From contig JAJFKF010000046.1 of NCBI GenBank assembly GCA_021773365.1, forward strand, positions 1 to 35,262: a DNA stretch of 35,262 nt. The letters run 5' to 3'. The notes beneath the pieces were generated by a model. It did no database searches, was not told the DNA's origin, and was given only the letters and a program-made list of their open reading frames with translations. This DNA comes from Gammaproteobacteria bacterium (GTDB lineage Bacteria > Pseudomonadota > Gammaproteobacteria > Steroidobacterales > Steroidobacteraceae). Numbering within the stretch: position 1 is the first letter of the stretch; each line of letters opens with the position of its first letter. The translations under genes were made by a program, and so were the position numbers. Shown piece by piece: positions 9,623 through 18,100 of this stretch.

Positions 9623-10216
9623 CTACTGCAGCGCCCCGGTGCGGCGGAACAGGAAGAAATCCTCCGCCGGGCGGCCAGCCTGTTCGATCTTCAGCTCCAG
9701 CCCGTCAAACTCCATGCGGCGGATGGGGCAGCCTTTGCGGCCGGCCGCGCCCGTGAACCATTCGCCGTCAAAGGCCCATGCCAGGTCGCAGGCCGGTGTC
9801 GCCGTCACATCGTCCGGCAGCAGGCTCTTGAAGATATCCGGCCGGGCGATGCCACCCGCCCAGCGTCGGGGCTCCTTGAAGTCGAAGGTCCGCTGCACGA
9901 TGGCTTTCTCATCATCACTTTTCTCGAAGCGAAACAACTGCGCGGAAACCACCCGTCCGCTGCCGGCGTCGAGTGTTTCCACGAACAACACCGACTGACC
10001 GAGAAAGGGCGCCGCAACAGGAACCAGATTCAGGCGTAGCGATTCATGCCGTGAAACCGCCACGGCCTGCAGGTCGGCATCGACCTGCGCGGCATTGTCA
10101 TACTCGCCCGGCAGCCATTCACCGATGCGACCGAGCTCGATATCGCGCAACTTACCGTGGTTGGCGCAGGCGACGAGTACTGCGCAAAAGGCGAGGACAA
10201 AATGCATGCGGGACAT
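9623..10216 (-). CDS. CpcT/CpeT-like lipoprotein
   Basis: The 197-residue protein has a lipoprotein signal ending LVAC (Cys17). Its mature part resembles the CpcT/CpeT (DUF1001) family: GEWLPGEYDNAAQ near the start, PFLGQSVLFVET, a VVSAQLFRF strand, FDFKEPRRWAGG, LLPDDVTATPACDLAW, and a C-terminal GEWFTGAAGRKGCPIRR with a conserved Gly-Lys-Gly-Cys-Pro. In cyanobacteria the family attaches bilins to phycobiliproteins. Lipoprotein members in heterotrophs have no assigned role that I know of. The start is ATG 10214-10216, with GGAGG 7 bases upstream. A TTG one codon earlier is less likely. It is probably co-transcribed with the downstream methyltransferase. Confidence 0.72.
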   Translation of the reverse strand: MSRMHFVLAFCAVLVACANHGKLRDIELGRIGEWLPGEYDNAAQVDADLQAVAVSRHESLRLNLVPVAAPFLGQSVLFVETLDAGSGRVVSAQLFRFEKSDDEKAIVQRTFDFKEPRRWAGGIARPDIFKSLLPDDVTATPACDLAWAFDGEWFTGAAGRKGCPIRRMEFDGLELKIEQAGRPAEDFFLFRRTGALQ

Positions 10217-10244
10217 CAAGGAACCTCCTTACCGTGTCCCCTCC

Positions 10245-10259
10245 CTCCCCGAAGGGGAG
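10245..10259 (-). terminator. Short stem-loop after the ATP-grasp gene
   Basis: CTCCCC (10245-10250) pairs with GGGGAG (10254-10259) around a 3-base loop, 7 bases after the ATP-grasp stop codon. The 6-bp GC-rich stem could end that transcript before the CpcT-like gene. There is no T-tract. Confidence 0.4.
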
Positions 10260-10266
10260 CTGGGAA

Positions 10267-11301
10267 CTAAGCTTCGTACAGGCGCCAGGCAGCCTGATAG
10301 TTCAAACCCAGCGATAGTACCCGCGTCAGCAGGTCATCGTAGGAAATCTTCACCGACCGGGCTGATGCTGCGAAATCCTCCTCGCGCGCCAGGTTCGGGT
10401 TGGCGTTGGCCTCCAGCACAAACAGGCTCCCGTCCTCACGCATACGGAAATCCATGCGCGCATAACCGGTCATGTGCAGTGCCTTGTAGATACGCTTGGA
10501 CATCTTGCTCAGACGGTCGACTATAGCCGGCGGCAGGTCCTCGGCCTCGTAGGTGGTGATGCCGTACTTCTCCTGGTAGCGCCAGTCCCATTTCACCTTG
10601 CGTGTTGCGATGGCGGGCAGGGACTCCGGCAGCGTGCCGAAGACCATCTCCCAGGGTGGAAAGGTGGTCAAACGTTCATTGCCCAGCACGCCCACATAGA
10701 GCTCGCGGCCTTCTATGTACTCCTCCACCAGCGCATCCGACATGGTTTGTTCGTGGATGAACTCCACCCGCTCCTGGAGACTAACCGCATCGCGCACCAC
10801 CGAGGCCTGCGCGATACCCAGACTGGCATCCTCGGTGGCGGATTTAACGAACAGCGGAAAGCGCAGCTTCTTTGGCTCCTTGAAGCGCCGCCCGCGCGGA
10901 AAGGAAGCGAACTGCGGAGTGGGAATACGGTGGTAGGACAGCAGCTGCTTGCTGAGCACCTTGTCGCGCGAAAGCAGAAGACCGCGCGGATTGCAGCCGG
11001 TGTAGGGCTGGCGCATCAGCTCGAGGAAGGCCACCACGTGCTGGTCGTAGGTGACGATGCCATCGAACTCCTCCAGCAGATTGAAGACGATCTGCGGCTT
11101 CCATTCAGCGATGGCGTCACGCAGCTCCACCAGACTGTCGCGCACACCCAGCGGCCGGACTTCGTGGCCGGCCCTCTTCAGGCGCGAGACCACATCGTAC
11201 TCGGTGCGCCATTCGTCGATCTCATCGTCGGTATAGCCGGCGAGACTGGAGGGCGGAACGAGACTTTCATGCAGCACGACCAGTACCCGCAACGGTCTCA
11301 T
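10267..11301 (-). CDS. ATP-grasp ligase, D-Ala-D-Ala ligase-like
   Basis: The 344-residue cytoplasmic protein has an ATP-grasp fold like D-alanine-D-alanine ligases. The N-terminal pre-ATP domain has EYDVVSRLKRAGHEVRPLGV and IVFNLLEEFDG. PYTGCNPRGLLLSRDK precedes the grasp domain. FPLFVKSATEDASLGIA is the nucleotide lid, DALVEEYIEGRELYVGVLG the second ATP-grasp block, and YARMDFRMREDGSLFVLEAN plus ANPNL the Mg-ATP-binding end. These enzymes form amide bonds through an acyl-phosphate. The substrate here is unknown, and a housekeeping Ddl is unlikely because no cell-wall genes are nearby. The start overlaps the metallopeptidase stop by 4 bases (ATGA), so the two are probably translationally coupled. 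Confidence 0.85.
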   Translation of the reverse strand: MRPLRVLVVLHESLVPPSSLAGYTDDEIDEWRTEYDVVSRLKRAGHEVRPLGVRDSLVELRDAIAEWKPQIVFNLLEEFDGIVTYDQHVVAFLELMRQPYTGCNPRGLLLSRDKVLSKQLLSYHRIPTPQFASFPRGRRFKEPKKLRFPLFVKSATEDASLGIAQASVVRDAVSLQERVEFIHEQTMSDALVEEYIEGRELYVGVLGNERLTTFPPWEMVFGTLPESLPAIATRKVKWDWRYQEKYGITTYEAEDLPPAIVDRLSKMSKRIYKALHMTGYARMDFRMREDGSLFVLEANANPNLAREEDFAASARSVKISYDDLLTRVLSLGLNYQAAWRLYEA

Positions 11302-12356
11302 CGCACATGCTCCCCGGCACGTCCCGCCAGATGCAGGCGGACCACGCGCTTGATCAAGCGCCGCGCCCGCGGGCGCGCCTGTCTCATCGAACCGCGTACG
11401 TACAAACCCAGCACCTCGCAGCGTTGCACGATCAGCCGCAGCACCTGGTCGATCAGGTAGCGGCTTACTCCCAGCTCAACAGCCAGCTCCCGCCGTAACG
11501 CGGGCCGCTGGCTGCGCAGCATCGTCGCGGCCCGCATTGTACGCGCACTGGCCGGACTGGTGGCGAACGCGCGGCGGATGAGATGGTCAGTCATGTGCGC
11601 GCTCATCGGCGCGTAGCGGTCAAGCTTGGTGCGATAATAGTCGGCCAGCGTGCGCCGGTCCTCGCGCAGCGATTCCACGGCGCGCCGGCTCCTGACCGGC
11701 GCGGTGCGGCCACGCAACTCCACCATCAGTCCATCGACGTACTGCAGCTTGGCCAGCGCCGGCCAGTCGCGGTAGGCACGGCGCCACCGGCTACCGGGAT
11801 TGAGCCACACGGCGAAGGTTTCGGCGAAATCCTCGGTGGGATGACTCTGCGCGTACCAGGCATCGAGATGCTGAACGAAATTCCGGCTTCCCGGACGCGG
11901 GTGATAGCTGTCCTCATAGGGTTTGGAGGCACGGCCGAATACCTCGCTCCAGGCGCGGCGGCGACGCAGCCGAAAGGCTGTATCGAGTGCATGCCCGGCT
12001 TCATGGCGTAGCAGCTGCATGAGCGCAGCGGCGTTGCCACCTTCCACTTCGCGCATCATGCGCCGCTCCAGGCGCTTCAGCCGCGGGTGTGAAAGATAAA
12101 ACGGAATGGCAATACCGGGCGTGCCGTCGGGCGAGAACCATTCCTCACCCAGCCAGCAGTGCGGGCGGAATTTCAGCCCTGCGTGCTCCAGCTCCCGGTA
12201 CAGCTTGCGGATGGCGCGCTCAAGCAGGCTGCCCTTGAGGGTGAGGTTCAGATCGCGGAAACGCCGTTGCAGCAAGTCCGCGTCGGGCAGCCGCGTCCAG
12301 GCACGCCTGGGTCCGCGCGCCGGAGATGTTCGTGAGCGGATCTGCCTGGTTGACAT
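11298..12356 (-). CDS. Putative zinc metallopeptidase, Peptidase_Mx-like
   Basis: The protein is about 352 residues and very Arg-rich, with no signal peptide. LRHEAGHALD gives an HEAGH zinc motif (about 118-122). Some 50 residues later YAQSHPTEDFAETFAVWL supplies the likely third ligand Glu, a layout like the putative zinc-binding metallopeptidases of Peptidase_Mx type. The C-terminal third (about 230-350) is basic, and RRELAVELGVSRYLIDQVLR could be a helix-turn-helix. The start is uncertain: ATG 12354-12356, ATG 12363-12365, or GTG 12399-12401. The nearest SD-like GGGG precedes the first. The gene follows a receiver-only regulator by about 70 bases and overlaps the ATP-grasp gene. A peptidase and a ligase acting on one peptide is my inference. 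Confidence 0.75.
   Translation of the reverse strand: MSTRQIRSRTSPARGPRRAWTRLPDADLLQRRFRDLNLTLKGSLLERAIRKLYRELEHAGLKFRPHCWLGEEWFSPDGTPGIAIPFYLSHPRLKRLERRMMREVEGGNAAALMQLLRHEAGHALDTAFRLRRRRAWSEVFGRASKPYEDSYHPRPGSRNFVQHLDAWYAQSHPTEDFAETFAVWLNPGSRWRRAYRDWPALAKLQYVDGLMVELRGRTAPVRSRRAVESLREDRRTLADYYRTKLDRYAPMSAHMTDHLIRRAFATSPASARTMRAATMLRSQRPALRRELAVELGVSRYLIDQVLRLIVQRCEVLGLYVRGSMRQARPRARRLIKRVVRLHLAGRAGEHVR
11347..11377. repeat. Two adjacent perfect palindromes inside the metallopeptidase gene
   Basis: CGCTTGATCAAGCG (11347-11360, 14 bases) and CGCGCCCGCGGGCGCG (11362-11377, 16 bases) are both perfect palindromes separated by one base. They lie 46-76 bases before the ATP-grasp start codon in the direction of transcription. 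They may only reflect Arg/Lys codons in GC-rich DNA, or may be protein sites or mRNA hairpins. Confidence 0.45.
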
Positions 12357-12425
12357 ACACCCCATGCTAACCGGATTTGCCCATCGGCTTCGACCCTCCA
12401 CAGGTCGCGGCCACTGAGCGCGACG

Positions 12426-12881
12426 TCACGGACGCGGCACGATGGCCAGCAAGAAATGGAAATTCTCCAGCCGGCGCATGATGGCCCGGAAGGAGTCGAC
12501 ATGGATGGGCTTGGTGAGATAGGCGTGGGCCTGCTCGGCATAGCTGCGCAGGATGTCCTCGTCGTGCGTGGAGCTGCTGAGCATGATCACCGGAATGTGC
12601 TGCAGCCGCGGATCGCTCTTGATGGAATGCAGGGTCTCCAGACCGTTTATGCCCGGCATCCTGACATCCAGCAACACCAGGTCCGGCAGCCGCCCCTGTC
12701 CATCAGGCCCCTGGAAGGGTCCCCCGCCGCGCAGGCACTCCAGTGCGCGCTCACCGGACTCCGCCGTTCGCAGATCAATGGCGATCCGGGCGGCATCCAG
12801 CGTGGCGCGGGTGAGTTTGATGTCCGTGTCTTCGTCGTCAACCAGCAGAACTCTGGCGGGGCGGGCAGCATCCAGTCTCAT
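12426..12881 (-). CDS. Receiver-only response regulator, Rcp1-like
   Basis: The 151-residue protein is a single CheY-like receiver domain with no output domain. The acidic pocket is Asp15-Asp16-Glu17 (VLLVDDEDTD), the phospho-acceptor is Asp72 in VLLDVRMPGINGLE, and Ser102 (MLSSST) and Lys124 (YLTKPI) complete the switch. The DEDTDIKLTRATL and ENFHFL features are like Rcp1-type regulators that partner bacteriophytochrome or hybrid kinases. The start is ATG 12879-12881 with AAGG about 10 bases upstream. A TTG at 12914 would add an unsupported tail. No kinase is present in the window. It is the first gene of a probable three-gene unit with the metallopeptidase and ATP-grasp genes. Confidence 0.9.
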   Translation of the reverse strand: MRLDAARPARVLLVDDEDTDIKLTRATLDAARIAIDLRTAESGERALECLRGGGPFQGPDGQGRLPDLVLLDVRMPGINGLETLHSIKSDPRLQHIPVIMLSSSTHDEDILRSYAEQAHAYLTKPIHVDSFRAIMRRLENFHFLLAIVPRP

Positions 12882-12936
12882 TACGGGCAGCCTTGTTGGA
12901 GTAGATCGGTACAAGGCAGGTTAGCGACTCCCGCGG

Positions 12937-12956
12937 GGGCCACCCTCGGTTGGCCC
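12937..12956 (-). terminator. Possible stem-loop after the phosphatase gene
   Basis: GGGCCA (12937-12942) pairs with TGGCCC (12951-12956) around an 8-base loop, about 47 bases after the phosphatase stop codon and before the response-regulator gene. It may separate the two transcripts. There is no T-tract. Confidence 0.35.
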
Positions 12957-13003
12957 TGCAATCTGCGGTGCGTGGTGTGCGCAATTTGAAGTAGGGAATT
13001 TCC

Positions 13004-13591
13004 TTAGTCGCCGCGACGCCAGCGTTTCCACCACGGGCGGGATGCGGGTGGTGTAGGCGGAACCTGGTTCCAGCGACGGATGTAGTCAGCCTGTTCATCC
13101 GTTTCAGGGGTGTGGGGCCAGACGGAAGTGCGACCGCCTGCATGCCATAGCTGCTGCAGGTGTTCCAGCGCCTCGTCAGGCTCCATGCCGCGGTTGATGA
13201 AATGACAGCCGGCCACAGTGCCGGTACGGCCGATACCGGCACGGCAGTGCAGATAAACGAGATGGCCATCGAGCTGGGCGCGGTCCAGGTATTCGAGGAT
13301 GTCGTTCATTACCTGCGGCGTGGACGGCACGCCGTGATCGGGCAACGGCTTGCGCACGTACCGCACTTCCCTGCCTGGTCCATTCCCGCCCGCCTGCAGC
13401 AAGGCTTCGTAGGGCGCGGTTTCACCGGGCTCGGTCAGGTCGATGAAGGAGGTGACCCCCGCCTCCAGCAAACTCCGGATGCGCTCCAGTGAGTCGGCCA
13501 TGGAACGGGTGGCTGGATGCGCGCCGCCCAGCAGCCGGCCGGGCTCGATCCAGTAGGTGCTGCGCGGTGGATTCACGTGCGGTGGATTCAT
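13004..13591 (-). CDS. Dual-specificity / tyrosine-type protein phosphatase
   Basis: The 195-residue cytoplasmic protein carries the Cys-based phosphatase signature HCRAGIGRTGT, with nucleophile Cys116, Arg122 and the preceding His115. PLPDHGVPS supplies a likely general acid Asp85. The N-terminus (STYWIEPGRLLGGAHPATRS) resembles bacterial dual-specificity-like phosphatases. A tail of Trp, Arg and Lys (PWWKRWRRGD) ends the protein. The start is the ATG at 13589-13591, whose first base is the last base of the upstream M32 stop codon (TGATG). Translation of the two is probably coupled. The substrate could be a phosphoprotein, phosphoinositide or nucleotide; the sequence does not say. Confidence 0.88.
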   Translation of the reverse strand: MNPPHVNPPRSTYWIEPGRLLGGAHPATRSMADSLERIRSLLEAGVTSFIDLTEPGETAPYEALLQAGGNGPGREVRYVRKPLPDHGVPSTPQVMNDILEYLDRAQLDGHLVYLHCRAGIGRTGTVAGCHFINRGMEPDEALEHLQQLWHAGGRTSVWPHTPETDEQADYIRRWNQVPPTPPASRPWWKRWRRGD

Positions 13592-15087
13592 CAGACTTCC
13601 AGGTACTTGGCTTCGAGGTAGCGCAGCAGCGCCGCGGCGCTGAGGGACTTGCCGGTGGCCTGCTTCATCAGCTCCTGCAGCGACACTTTGGCGCCGATGC
13701 CATGCACATGCTCGCGCAGCCAGGCGAACATTCCGGCAAACCGTCCGGCGGCGATGTGCTCGTCGATATCCGCGACGCTCGCGTGCAGGCTCTCCCACAG
13801 TTGCGCGGCGATGATGGCGCCCAGGGCGTAGGAGGGGAAGTAGCCGAAGGAGCCCACTGCCCAGTGGATATCCTGCAGGCAGCCTTCAAGGTCGCTGCCC
13901 GGACGCACGCCCAGACGCTGCTCCATGAAGGCATTCCAGGCCTCGGGGATGTCGCGGATCGCCAGGTCGCCGGCGAGGATGCGCCGCTCCAGGTCATAGC
14001 GCAGCATGATGTGCAGCGGGTAGGTGAGTTCATCCGCATCGACACGGATCAGGCTACGCTGCACGCGATTGAGGTGGCGGTAAAGATTGACTTCCGACCA
14101 GGCCGGGCCACTGACGGCGAAATGCTTCTCAAGCAGCGGCCTGAGATAGTTCACGAAGGACCGGCTGCGACCCATGAACATTTCCAGCAGTAGCGACTGA
14201 CTTTCTTCCAGCGCCATGCCGCGATCCCGTCCCACCGGCTGATCACGCCAGGCGGCCGGCAGACCAAGGTCGTACATGGCGTGTCCGCTTTCATGCAGCA
14301 CGCCAAGCAGGCCGGTGAACGGCTCGGTGGGACTGAATCGCGTGGTAATGCGGATGTCGCCCGGCACACCCTCGGTAAAGGGATGCTCACTCTCATCCAG
14401 CCGTCCGCGGTCGAAAGGAAAACCGACCGCCTTCATCACCTCTATCGCCAGCTGTCGCTGCTTGCCGGCGGTGAATTTGCCCGCCAGCGGCAACAAGGAA
14501 CTGGCCGCCTGCAGTTCGATTGCCTGTTTGATGAGTGTTGGAAGCTTGCGCGACAGGGCCCTGAACACCGTGTCGATGTCCTGCGTGGTGACGCCAGGGC
14601 TGAACTCGTCCACCAGCGCGTCGTAGGGCTGCAGGTCCAGCGCCTGCCCGAGCAGCGCCGCCTTGTCGCGCATGAGCAGTACCACTTCTTCCAGGTGGGG
14701 TGCGAACATCGCAAAGCTGTTCTGCTGGCGTGCTTCCAGCCACTTCGCTTCGGCGCGCGCCGTTGCCCGGGCGAGGCGCGAGATCAGCGCCTGCGGCGTG
14801 GCAATGGCGTGATCGCGCTGGCGGCGCATTTTCCGCAGGTTGGCCAGCTGCCAGTCCTGCAGTCCCGCGGCATTGGCCTGCGCGCGTTCAAGCAGCCGGG
14901 AAATCTTTGGCGCGGTCAGCACGATGTGGTATTCGGTTTCCAGCACCGCCAGCTGCTCCCCGCGCACCTCTGCGGAGCCACGCGGCATCATCACCGCCGC
15001 ATCCCAGCGCAGCACGGCCAGCGCACCCTGAATGGCGTGCAGCCGACGGAATTCCTGTTCAAGTTGTTGGTAGGGCGGAGCTGCCAT
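13591..15087 (-). CDS. Carboxypeptidase Taq, M32 family
   Basis: The 498-residue cytoplasmic zinc carboxypeptidase removes C-terminal amino acids from peptides. It has the family's HESGH zinc motif (265-269), with the third ligand probably in MALEESQSLLLE. Other M32 blocks are LRWDAAVMMPRG, HPFTEGVPGDIRITTR, IRVDADELTYPLHIMLRYDL and GYFPSYALGAIIAAQ. I used the ATG at 15085-15087, where family similarity begins (PPYQQLEQEFRRLHAI). A GTG at 15124-15126 would add 13 residues and leave only 12 bases to the RND gene. It lies in a same-strand run after the RND pump and overlaps the phosphatase gene by one base. Confidence 0.95.
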   Translation of the reverse strand: MAAPPYQQLEQEFRRLHAIQGALAVLRWDAAVMMPRGSAEVRGEQLAVLETEYHIVLTAPKISRLLERAQANAAGLQDWQLANLRKMRRQRDHAIATPQALISRLARATARAEAKWLEARQQNSFAMFAPHLEEVVLLMRDKAALLGQALDLQPYDALVDEFSPGVTTQDIDTVFRALSRKLPTLIKQAIELQAASSLLPLAGKFTAGKQRQLAIEVMKAVGFPFDRGRLDESEHPFTEGVPGDIRITTRFSPTEPFTGLLGVLHESGHAMYDLGLPAAWRDQPVGRDRGMALEESQSLLLEMFMGRSRSFVNYLRPLLEKHFAVSGPAWSEVNLYRHLNRVQRSLIRVDADELTYPLHIMLRYDLERRILAGDLAIRDIPEAWNAFMEQRLGVRPGSDLEGCLQDIHWAVGSFGYFPSYALGAIIAAQLWESLHASVADIDEHIAAGRFAGMFAWLREHVHGIGAKVSLQELMKQATGKSLSAAALLRYLEAKYLEV

Positions 15088-15113
15088 GCTATTCAGCGCT
15101 AAGTAATTCCGGT

Positions 15114-15128
15114 CCGTGCCGGGCACGG
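15114..15128 (-). terminator. Small hairpin between the RND and M32 genes
   Basis: CCGTGC (15114-15119) pairs with GCACGG (15123-15128) around a 3-base loop, 10 bases after the RND stop codon. It has no T-tract. It may protect an mRNA end or reduce read-through into the M32 gene, or be incidental. Confidence 0.3.
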
Positions 15129-15138
15129 CCTTACCGCA

Positions 15139-18100
15139 TCATGCCATCTTCTCGCGCAGCCCCTCAATCATTCTGCCCACATGCTCCGGCGACCTGGTAT
15201 TGCGGGCGATCAGCGCGTACAGGGCCGGAACCACGAACAACGTCAGCGCCACCGCGAACAGAACACCAAAGAACACCACCGCGCCGATGGGGCGCCGGCT
15301 CTCCGCCCCCGCGCCCCAGGCGAGCAGCAGCGGAATGGCGCCGAAGGCAGTACACAGGCTGGTCATCAGCACCGGACGCAGGCGGATAACCGAGGCCTCG
15401 ACAATGGCATCCTTGAAGTCCCGGCCGCGGTCCCGCAGCTGATTGGTGAACTCCACGATGAGAATGCCGTTCTTGGCCGCGATACCGATCAGCATGATGG
15501 CCCCGATCTGGCTGAAGACATTGATCGACTGGCCGAACAGCCACAGCCCGATCAGTGCTCCGGTCAGCGCCAGCGGCACGGTAGCCATGATCACCAGCGG
15601 ATGGATGAAGCTCTCGAACTGCGCGGCCAGCACCAGGAAAACAATGGCCAGCGCCAGCAGGAAGGTGAAGTACAGCGCCCCGCCCGCCAGCTTGAACTCG
15701 CGCGACTCCCCGTTGTAGTTGACCTGTCCGCCCGGCGGCATCTCCTCGCGCACCACGCCATCGAGATAGTCGAGCGCCTCACCCAGTGAATAACCGGGCG
15801 CAAGGCCGGCGGAAAGGGTGATGGCGCGCAGACGGTCAAAACGCTTCAGGTCGATAGGCCCGGAACGCTCCTGGAAATCCACCAGGCCGCCCAGAGGAAT
15901 CAATGTTCCGGAGGTATCCGAACGCACGTAGATATTTGCCAGATCATTCACCGTCGCCCGTTCCTGCGCGTGCGCCTGCAGGATGACGTCGTACTCCTCG
16001 CCGCGATCCAGGTAGGTAGTGACGATGCGCGAGCCGAGCATGGTCTCCAGCGTGCGGCCTACATTCTGCAGCGAGACGCCCAGGTCCGCGGCACGATTGC
16101 GGTCCACGCTCACCTCGATCTGCGGCTTGCGCTCAAAGTAGTCTGACTGCAGGCCCATCAGCCGCGGATTCTCCCCGGCACGCGCCAGCACCCGGTCGCG
16201 CCAGGCCACCAGCGTGGAATACTCTCCGCCGCCCAGTACAATCTGCACCGGATCGCCGCTGCCGCGGATACCCAGGCTACCGGGCATGGCGACCGTGGCG
16301 CGCACGCCTGGAATGGCGCTGAGTTTCCCACGCAGGCGCGCGGTGATCTCAGCAGCATTCTCCCCGCGTTCATGCCAAAGGCTCAGCGGCACAAACAACG
16401 CCGCCGTATTCACATCGCCACTGCCACGGCCGAAGGAACCGGAACGCACCAGTACCCGGCGCACCGTGCCCGTCTGCATCTCGCGCAACAGTATGGCTTC
16501 GACCTGCATGACCTGGCGGTCGCGGTATTCAACGCTCGACCCTTCCGGTGCAGTCACGGACACGCGCAGCATGGCCCGATCCTCGGTCGGCGCGTATTCC
16601 TTGGGCAACTGCAGGTACAGCAGCACGGAAATACCCAGCGCCGCCACGGCGGCGCCGGCCACCAGACCGGGCGCCCGCAACGCCACGCGCAGCGCGCGTT
16701 CGTAGCGCGCGGAAACGCGACGGAAGAACCGGTCCACACCCGCGGCCAGGCGCCCACGCCGGATACCACCGGCGAAGAGCTTTGAACACATCATCGGCGT
16801 AAGCGTGAGCGCCACCAGCGCGGAAAAGGCCACCGCCGCAGCAAGGGTGACACCGAACTCGCTGAACAGGCGACCGATATTGCCCTGCAGATACGACAGC
16901 GGCAGAAACACGGCGATGAGCACCAGTGTAGTGGCCACCACCGCGAAGGTGATCTCGCGACTGCCGTTTACCGCTGCCAGCAGTGGCGGTTCTCCCTCCT
17001 CTATGCGCCGCACGATGTTCTCCATCACCACGATGGCATCGTCCACCACCAGACCGATGGCCAGCACCATGCCGAGCAGGGTGAGCACATTGATCGAATA
17101 GCCCGCCAGCGCCATGACAATGGCAGCGGCGACAATTGAAATGGGGATGGTGACAGAGGGAACCAGCGTGGCGCGCAGCGTGCCGAGAAACAGGAAGATG
17201 ACGATCAGCACCAGCGTGAGCGTCTCGGCGAAGACCTCCAGCACCTTTTTCATCGATTCGGAGACGAAGATCGACAGATCCATGTTGATATCGAGCGTCA
17301 TGTCTTCCGGCAGATCCGCCTGCACCCGATCGATCATCCCGCGCGCGCCCGCGGCCACCTCCAGAAGATTGGCCTTGGAGTGGGGGATGATGCCCATGCT
17401 GATGCCGGCCACGCCATCCGAGCGGGAAATGCCGCGCTCGTCCTCCGGCGCCAGTTCCACTTCCGCCACCTCGCCCAGGCGGACCAGGTAGCCGTCGGCA
17501 CTGCGGCCGATGACCAGATTGCGGAAATCCTCCACCGTGTGCATGCCGGTGTCCGTGCGCAGCGTGAACTCCCGCTCGCTCGATTCCAGTCGCCCGGCCG
17601 GCAGTTCCACGTTCTCCGCACGCAATGCGTTCTCCACATCCACCGCCGTCAGCTGGCGCGCGGCCAACGCCGAGCGGCCCAGCCACAGGCGCATGGCGTA
17701 ACGGCGCCCGCCACCCACGCGCACTGTCGCCACGCCGGGAACCGCGGAGAAACGGTCCATCAGGTAGCGCTCGGCGTAGTCGGTAAGCTCCAGCGGCGAG
17801 CGCTCCTCGCTGGCAACGTTGATCCACATCACCGGACGGGTGTCGCTGTCGGTTTTGCTGATCTCCGGCGCGTCCGCTTCAGGCGGCAGTGCATCGATCA
17901 CGCGCGCGACCCGGTCGCGGACATCGTTGGCCGCGCCGTCCAGATCGCGATCCAGGCTGAACTCGATGTTGATGTCCGAACTCTCGTCGCGGCTGGAGGA
18001 GGTGAGCTTCTCCACGCCCTCGATGCCGGCGAGCTGATTCTCCAGCACCTGGGTGATACGCGACTCGACCACGGCGGCCGAAGCGCCGCGGTAGCGCGTT

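Noticed and set aside
8729-10039. A 436-codon open frame on the plus strand
   Set aside because: It covers the methyltransferase and CpcT-like genes in antisense and begins within a terminator hairpin. No domain is visible.
9623-10216. Functional phycobilin lyase
   Set aside because: The family match is reasonable, but no phycobiliprotein or bilin-synthesis gene is present in the window. I therefore give only the family name and not the enzymatic role.
10267-12881. Known defence or RiPP system
   Set aside because: No precursor peptide, leader-binding domain, transporter, nuclease or effector is seen beside the ATP-grasp and peptidase genes, so I do not assign them to any named system.
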